The position numbers and the translations under genes were made by a program. Shown in pieces: positions 24,881 through 29,129 of a stretch of DNA of 29,129 bases; the first letter of the stretch is position 1; every line of letters begins with the position of its first letter. The notes below the pieces were generated by a model. That model was not told the DNA's origin. It worked only from the letters and a program-made list of their open reading frames with translations, and searched no databases. Source of the DNA: EX4572-165 sp964581795 (GTDB lineage Archaea > Thermoplasmatota > E2 > DHVEG-1); NCBI GenBank assembly GCA_964581795.1, contig CAZOPW010000023.1:1-29129 (forward strand). The letters run 5' to 3'.

Positions 24881-24900
24881 GGCCTTTGTTTCCACTGGAA
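24881..24900 (-). promoter_or_regulatory. ORB-like Orc1/Cdc6 binding box 1
   Basis: On the minus strand this reads TTCCAGTGGAAACAAAGGCC. It carries the archaeal mini-ORB dyad core TTCCAGTGGAAAC followed by AAAG. The terminal G-run expected in full ORBs is shortened to GG. It lies 115 bases upstream of the cdc6 start. Confidence 0.8.
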
Positions 24901-25083
24901 ATATTTTTTAGAGGTTCTCAATATTTTCCATGAAAGTGATTAACATGAAAATATAACTTATTTTATTTGATATAAATATAATATTCATTCAGCAAAAAGT
25001 TCATATATACTTAATTAAATACATAAATGGATATACTCACGTTTTATTGTATATTGTTTTCTCTAATACTCACAAAAATATTC

Positions 25084-25103
25084 TTCCACACGAAATAAAG
25101 GGG
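25084..25103 (+). promoter_or_regulatory. ORB-like Orc1/Cdc6 binding box 2 (inverted)
   Basis: On the plus strand this reads TTCCACACGAAATAAAGGGG. It agrees with the first box at TTCCA, GAAA and AAAG, and has a full G-run, but the central GTG is CAC. It points the opposite way to box 1, about 180 bases from it, across the AT-rich core. Confidence 0.6.
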
Positions 25104-25229
25104 TGTCTTAACCAAGTGTATCTTAGAAAAAACTAATTTTTTAAAATATAACCAAATGAAAATTACGATGAAATAAACTATATTTCGCAAAAAAATAAAG
25201 AGAAAAAAGAGACAAAAATATCTCTTCTT

Positions 25230-25466
25230 TTATCCACCTATTATAACAACATCTTTGACTGATTTGATGGTGTTAAATGGAAAAACAAGATTACCTTGTT
25301 TATCTAAATGATATAATCTTGGATCTACATCATCAGATGGTTCGACGAGGACATCAACGAGTTCACCAGTTCGCTCGTCAACTGTAGAATTTCGAAGTAT
25401 CCCAAGATATAATCCTTCTTCACTCATAACTGTTTTTCCACGTAATTCATTTTCTGTGATTTTCAT
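25230..25466 (-). CDS. PRC-barrel protein (CdpB-like)
   Basis: A 78-residue single-domain PRC-barrel protein. The order of motifs (MKITENELRGKTVMSEEGLY at the start, then GILRNSTVDERTGELVDVLV, then the C-terminal VFPFNTIKSVKDVVIIGG) matches the small archaeal PRC-barrel proteins. In haloarchaea these include CdpB1/CdpB2, which link SepF to cell division. The frame continues eight codons upstream (MKLRWDNI), but the ATG at 25466 follows GAGGTGG at a good distance and matches the family start. It lies 39 bases downstream of cdc48 on the same strand, so they are probably co-transcribed, and it borders the presumed origin. Confidence 0.88.
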   Translation of the reverse strand: MKITENELRGKTVMSEEGLYLGILRNSTVDERTGELVDVLVEPSDDVDPRLYHLDKQGNLVFPFNTIKSVKDVVIIGG

Positions 25467-25505
25467 GATGTTATCCCACCTCAATTTCATATTATTTTTA
25501 TTAAA

Positions 25506-27716
25506 TCACATATATTGAATATCTTTGTCTCTTTTATCCTTTTTGGCTATACCACTACCAAGGTCCTTAGACACTTTCTTATAATATTCAATCAAATCTT
25601 TCGTCAAACTCGCTCTAATTCCTTCCATTGCCTTTGTGAAATGATCTTTCGTCACCTTTTTCACCTTGATATCCCCGCGAAGCGCAACCATTGCTGCTTC
25701 ACGACATAAAGCTTCAATATCCGCACCGGAAAAACCTTCTGTTTCACTCGCTAATTCATCTATTGAAACATCTTTATCTAAAGGCATGTTCTTGGTATGA
25801 ATCTTAAATATCTCCTCACGAGCTTTACGATCTGGTGATGGCGTCATTATTAACCGATCAAATCTACCTGGTCTTAGTAAACTAGAGTCTATTATATCTG
25901 GTCTATTAGTTGCTCCAATGATTACAACTCCTTCCATACTCTCTAGACCATCAATACTTGTTAATAACTGGTTTACTACACTTTCTGTAACATGTGAACC
26001 AGAATACGCACCTCTTCTTGGAGCTATGGCATCAAGTTCATCAAGAAAAACAATAGAAGGAGCGACCTGTTTTGCTTTCTTAAATAATTCACGGACTGCC
26101 TTTTCACTTTCACCAACCCATTTGCTCATAACCTCTGGTCCTTTGATTGAAATGAAATTTGCATCTGATTCATTTGCAACCGCTTTAGCTAGTAATGTTT
26201 TCCCGGTACCTGGTGGTCCATACAAAAGAATTCCTCTAGGAGCATTGATTCCTAAACGCTTAAAAACCTCTGGCTGGGAAAGTGGCCATTCAACAGATTC
26301 TCTCAATTGTTGTTTTACATCCTCAAGTCCACCAACATCTTTCCAATTTACTCTAGGGACTTCGACGAAAAACTCTCTCATAGCTGAAGGTTCAATACCT
26401 CGTTGCGCATTCTTGAAATCATCCATTGTTACCTCCATTTTTTCTAATACCTCCACTGGGATTGGTTTATCAAGATCAATCTCAGGAAGATACCGTCGTA
26501 ATGCATTCATTGCTGATTCACGAGCAAGAGCTGCTAAATCTGCACCAACATATCCATAAGTTCTATCCGCAAGTTTTTCTAAATCAACATTATCTGCTTT
26601 TGGCATCCCTCTTGTATGAATTTGAATGATCTCCTTTCGTCCATCCCTATCTGGGGCGTCAATACGAATTTCTCTATCAAATCTTCCAGGTCTTCGTAAT
26701 GCAGGATCAAGCGAATCTGGGATATTTGTCGCACCAATAACAATAAGTTTTCCACGTCCTTTCAATCCATCCATTAATGTAAGTAACTGAGAGACCACTC
26801 GTTTTTCTACCTCACCATGTGTTTCACTTCTTTTACCAGCAATAGCATCAATCTCATCAATAAAAACAATTGAAGGTGCATTTTTTTCTGCTTCATCAAA
26901 TATCTTTCGAAGATTTTCTTCGCTTTGTCCATAAAATTTGGACATGATTTCAGGACCATTTATAGTATAAAAATTAGCTCCTGATTCGTTAGCCACAGCT
27001 TTTGCAATTAATGTTTTTCCTGTGCCCGGTGGTCCATGAAGAAGAACTCCTTTTGGTGGATCTATACCAAGACGATTAAATATTTTCGGATGCTTAATTG
27101 GTAATTGAATCATTTCTTTGACTCTTTCAAGTTCGTCCTTTAATCCGCCAATATCTTCATAACTTACTCTTGGGCCTTCTGGTTCCATTTGTTGAGCTGC
27201 TTCTTCCTTAACTCTGATGACTGTTTCTTCATTTATTGACACGATTCCAGAAGGATTTGTATTGATGATAGCAAAAGGAAGAGCACTTCCAAAAAGAGCA
27301 ATTCCGGGAATAATAATATTATCTCCTTTTGTTATAGGTCGTTTCAATAACCCTTTTTTGATTAATACTTCAATTCCACTACCAAATTGTATTTGTTGAC
27401 CTTTTGATATTAATGGAGCGAGAGTAACCGTTTTTGCTGATTTTACATCTGCCTTTCTGATAGTTACGTTATCGCCTAATCCAACACCAGTGTTCTTTCT
27501 AGTAAGGTTATCTATCCGAATAATTCGTTTTCCTTCATCCGTGGGATGTGCTCTCCAGACAACTGATGCAGTACTCTTTTGCCCTTCGATTTCGATTACA
27601 TCTCCAATGGAAAGATCAAGTTCCATTCTTGTTTGATGGTCTATTCGAGCTCTTCCATATCCAACGTCTTGTTGAAATGCTTCTGATACTTTCAAAACTA
27701 CTTCCTTTTTAATCAT
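25506..27716 (-). CDS. cdc48: Cdc48/VAT-type AAA+ ATPase
   Basis: A 736-residue archaeal Cdc48 (VAT, p97 homologue), a hexameric unfoldase that feeds substrates to the proteasome and remodels complexes. Domains in order are the double-psi-beta-barrel N-domain (about 1-90: GRARIDHQTRMELDLSIGDV), the CDC48_2 domain, and two AAA+ rings. D1 has HGPPGTGKTLIAKAVANES (Walker A near 228) and SIVFIDEIDAIAGKR. D2 has LYGPPGTGKTLLAKAVANES (near 500) and SIVFLDELDAIAP, plus the NRPDIIDSSLLRPGRFDR sensor/arginine-finger region. The frame opens with a TTG at 27728, but the ATG at 27716 follows GGTGAGG and is preferred. The C-terminal tail is short and ends KDIQYM, resembling the HbYX-type tails that dock on 20S proteasomes (here Q-Y-M). 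Confidence 0.96.
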   Translation of the reverse strand: MIKKEVVLKVSEAFQQDVGYGRARIDHQTRMELDLSIGDVIEIEGQKSTASVVWRAHPTDEGKRIIRIDNLTRKNTGVGLGDNVTIRKADVKSAKTVTLAPLISKGQQIQFGSGIEVLIKKGLLKRPITKGDNIIIPGIALFGSALPFAIINTNPSGIVSINEETVIRVKEEAAQQMEPEGPRVSYEDIGGLKDELERVKEMIQLPIKHPKIFNRLGIDPPKGVLLHGPPGTGKTLIAKAVANESGANFYTINGPEIMSKFYGQSEENLRKIFDEAEKNAPSIVFIDEIDAIAGKRSETHGEVEKRVVSQLLTLMDGLKGRGKLIVIGATNIPDSLDPALRRPGRFDREIRIDAPDRDGRKEIIQIHTRGMPKADNVDLEKLADRTYGYVGADLAALARESAMNALRRYLPEIDLDKPIPVEVLEKMEVTMDDFKNAQRGIEPSAMREFFVEVPRVNWKDVGGLEDVKQQLRESVEWPLSQPEVFKRLGINAPRGILLYGPPGTGKTLLAKAVANESDANFISIKGPEVMSKWVGESEKAVRELFKKAKQVAPSIVFLDELDAIAPRRGAYSGSHVTESVVNQLLTSIDGLESMEGVVIIGATNRPDIIDSSLLRPGRFDRLIMTPSPDRKAREEIFKIHTKNMPLDKDVSIDELASETEGFSGADIEALCREAAMVALRGDIKVKKVTKDHFTKAMEGIRASLTKDLIEYYKKVSKDLGSGIAKKDKRDKDIQYM

Positions 27717-28185
27717 GAGCCTCACCAATTAATAGTTAATTTCATTTGAGATCTTTATAATTCTATAGTCAGTATTCATCATTCATGTAAATAGTTTGTT
27801 TTTAAAATGTTTAATTTTCAATTAATTTTATGTTTGTTTTGGTTTTGACTTGATTTTATTTATAAATTTTTACTATCTTAATTCATTTAATATTTATTTA
27901 CATGATTATCCGCTAAGAATATTTTTGAATACTATCACTACTATAAATATATTTCTATTATATGAACGAGTAAAATCAAAAGATTAAATGAGAAATTTAT
28001 AAGAATTCGAATATTATATAATGAATTAATAAAAATAATAATTTAATTAATTATAAAAAAAATACGAAAAAATAAAACAAAAGATAGAACAATATTAAAA
28101 TTAATAGTTATAGAATAATTTATTTTAATTTACGTACATAATAAAAATAATTTTAAACATATGATTAATTCTATATTTTAATAAA
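27717..28185. other. 469-base AT-rich intergenic spacer with divergent promoters
   Basis: No gene or RNA was recognised. The right half (27961-28183) is extremely AT-rich: a count gives 26 G or C in 223 bases, about 12%. It holds several TATA-like boxes for the OB-fold gene (for example TCTATATTTTA near 28170) and probably the cdc48 promoter near 27750-27790. No ORB-like box was seen, so it is not proposed as an origin. Confidence 0.5.
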
Positions 28186-28872
28186 ATGAAAATAAACTTG
28201 AACATATTAAGCAACAAATTCAAAAGAATCCCCGTGAAAAAACTCACTCTTATGTTATCTATTATCGGAGTATGTGTACTGTACGGTCTTTCACTCTTTC
28301 AACAACCAATTCTTTTAACCTCATTACAATCCATAGAAGATTTTGAAGGAAAGGAAGTAACTATCTCAGGAACAATTTTAGATTACACCACAACAAACTA
28401 CGGAAGCCAGCTTATTACTATACAATGCAATAAAAAAGATCTCACAATCTTTTCAGAAAACACACTACCAATACATAAAGGAGACACAATACAGGCAACA
28501 GGTACCGTACAAAAATACAAGGATTCATGGGAACTCATCATATCAAACCCTAAATCAACAAAAATAACTACTAATTGGCAAAATAAAACAATTGAGATTA
28601 GCGAATTAGCGAAGCATCCGAAAGACTATCAAAACATACCCCTCAACATCACAGGATGTATCGACCTCAAATATAATGATTTAATTTATCTGACAGATCA
28701 GTCAAAAAATTATTCAATTCCGCTCATTCAATCAAACCTCTCACTACCTGACACTGGAACCAATGTCTTTGTTCATGCGACATTAACTTACGATCCCCTT
28801 CATTTACGTTACATCTTAACAGAATGTGAAAAAATCCAATTAGAACCTAGTCAGAATGAGGAGTTTCAATGA
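28186..28872 (+). CDS. membrane-anchored OB-fold protein
   Basis: A 228-residue protein with one N-terminal transmembrane segment (about 20-38: LTLMLSIIGVCVLYGLSLF) followed by an extracytoplasmic part. Residues about 50-130 read as an OB-fold nucleic-acid-binding-like domain (EGKEVTISGTILDYTTTNYG, KGDTIQATGTVQKYKDSWEL). Residues about 140-220 look like a second, more divergent OB-type barrel (NIPLNITGCIDLKYNDLIYL). Membrane-anchored OB-fold proteins of this type are common in Euryarchaeota; their ligand is unknown. The stop TGA overlaps the ATG of the next gene (ATGA), so the two are translationally coupled. The codon use contains many C-ended codons compared with the minus-strand genes. Confidence 0.72.
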   Translation: MKINLNILSNKFKRIPVKKLTLMLSIIGVCVLYGLSLFQQPILLTSLQSIEDFEGKEVTISGTILDYTTTNYGSQLITIQCNKKDLTIFSENTLPIHKGDTIQATGTVQKYKDSWELIISNPKSTKITTNWQNKTIEISELAKHPKDYQNIPLNITGCIDLKYNDLIYLTDQSKNYSIPLIQSNLSLPDTGTNVFVHATLTYDPLHLRYILTECEKIQLEPSQNEEFQ

Positions 28873-29129
28873 TACTGCCATTCATTTTAATTATAACATT
28901 CTGCATCTTGGGGGTTATTACGGGAATTTTAACAGGACTTCTCCCTGGACTACACGTGAACAACATAGCCTTGATTCTTCTTACCATTTCCCCCTCAATA
29001 ATCCTCTTATTACAACCTTTAGAAAGTGCAGGTATAACACCAACATTTTCTCTAATTCTCATTGCAGTTTTTATTATATCTGTATCGATCTCACATACAT
29101 TTCACGACACAATTCCAACAACTTTTCTC
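28869..29129 (+). CDS. TctA-like archaeal permease, N-terminal part
   Basis: The first 87 codons of a membrane protein that runs off the right edge. It begins MILPFILIITFCILGVITGI and has the segment GLLPGLHVNNIALILL, the signature of the archaeal TctA-like family (DUF112/COG1784), followed by further hydrophobic helices and SISHTFHDTIPTTFL. In bacteria TctA permeases carry tricarboxylates with a binding protein; the archaeal branch is of unknown substrate and usually lacks TctB/TctC. It overlaps the stop of the OB-fold gene by four bases (ATGA). Confidence 0.78.
   Translation, partial: MILPFILIITFCILGVITGILTGLLPGLHVNNIALILLTISPSIILLLQPLESAGITPTFSLILIAVFIISVSISHTFHDTIPTTFL

Larger units (their letters stand above)
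24767..25229. other. probable replication origin (oriC)
   Basis: A 463-base intergenic region directly upstream of orc1/cdc6. It contains two ORB-like boxes in inverted orientation (24881-24900 on the minus strand and 25084-25103 on the plus strand), which flank an AT-rich core. By count, 24951-25080 has 23 G or C in 130 bases (about 18%), fitting a duplex-unwinding element. Origins next to a cdc6 gene with inverted ORBs around an unwinding element are the standard archaeal plan. It also serves as the cdc6 promoter. No gene is visible in it. Confidence 0.78.

Noticed and set aside
24921..24950. Third ORB-like box in the origin region (TTTTCCATGAAAGT) and CATGAAA direct repeat
   Set aside because: It matches only TTCCA and needs a gap to align with the dyad; the CATGAAA pair is short enough to be chance.
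25918..26559. 213-codon plus-strand open frame opposite cdc48
   Set aside because: It is a shadow of the cdc48 D1/D2 coding sequence; the minus-strand protein has complete AAA+ motifs and the plus-strand product resembles nothing.
28847..29062. 71-codon minus-strand frame at the right end
   Set aside because: It overlaps the coupled OB-fold/TctA-like genes on the plus strand, which have clear family signatures and an ATGA overlap.
1..29129. CRISPR arrays, insertion sequences, tRNA or rRNA genes
   Set aside because: No regularly spaced repeat, no transposase-like protein or terminal inverted repeats, and no tRNA-like T-loop (GGTTCRA) with a matching acceptor stem was found in the spacers.

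Overview
The window is a chromosomal segment of an AT-rich archaeon. The evidence is an Orc1/Cdc6 initiator, Alba, Cdc48/VAT, the ribosome-export protein NMD3, an archaeal ThiD-ThiN fusion, archaeal indolepyruvate oxidoreductase, and TATA-like boxes close to start codons. The protein set (VAT-type Cdc48, peptide-fermentation enzymes, a bacterial-type glutamate dehydrogenase) suggests a euryarchaeote, possibly of the Thermoplasmata / MBG-D / DHVE2 kind. That placement is an inference. No rRNA, tRNA, insertion sequence, prophage or CRISPR array was recognised.

Layout. 1-5149 (minus strand): the 5' end of truA, a small DUF4870/Tic20-like membrane protein, NMD3, an EamA/DMT exporter and iorA-iorB. 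5371-5933: a perfect-arm palindrome followed by a small ribbon-helix-helix-like protein. 6029-8882: an MFS transporter and the thiamine gene thiD-thiN. 9030-11137: Alba, with an unusual leader, then CTP synthase. 11172-11675: a NYN/PIN-like nuclease. 11748-16087 (minus): a tight three-gene operon of NuoE-like, NuoF-like and NuoG/GltD-fusion subunits, resembling the electron-bifurcating Sporomusa-type transhydrogenase (Stn). 16325-19384: a 1019-residue receiver + PEP/pyruvate-binding (ATP-grasp) protein of unknown job. 19479-22412: divergent gdhA and glnA sharing a regulatory region with repeats. 22479-23212: a winged-helix regulator and a small partner protein. 23330-23450: a structured, possibly non-coding RNA or bidirectional terminator. 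23501-25229: orc1/cdc6 and, upstream of it, a probable replication origin with two inverted ORB-like boxes around an AT-rich core. 25230-27716: cdc48 followed by a CdpB-like PRC-barrel gene. 27717-28185: an extremely AT-rich spacer. 28186-29129: an OB-fold membrane-anchored protein overlapping the start of a TctA-like permease that leaves the window.

How the genes fit together. IorAB oxidises aryl pyruvates from amino-acid transamination and makes reduced ferredoxin. GdhA regenerates 2-oxoglutarate from glutamate with NADP. The Stn-like complex could balance ferredoxin, NADH and NADPH between these reactions. GlnA and GdhA handle ammonia in the opposite direction. Together this fits a peptide- or amino-acid-fermenting anaerobe. 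The right half concerns replication and cell-cycle functions (Orc1/Cdc6, origin, Cdc48, PRC-barrel protein).
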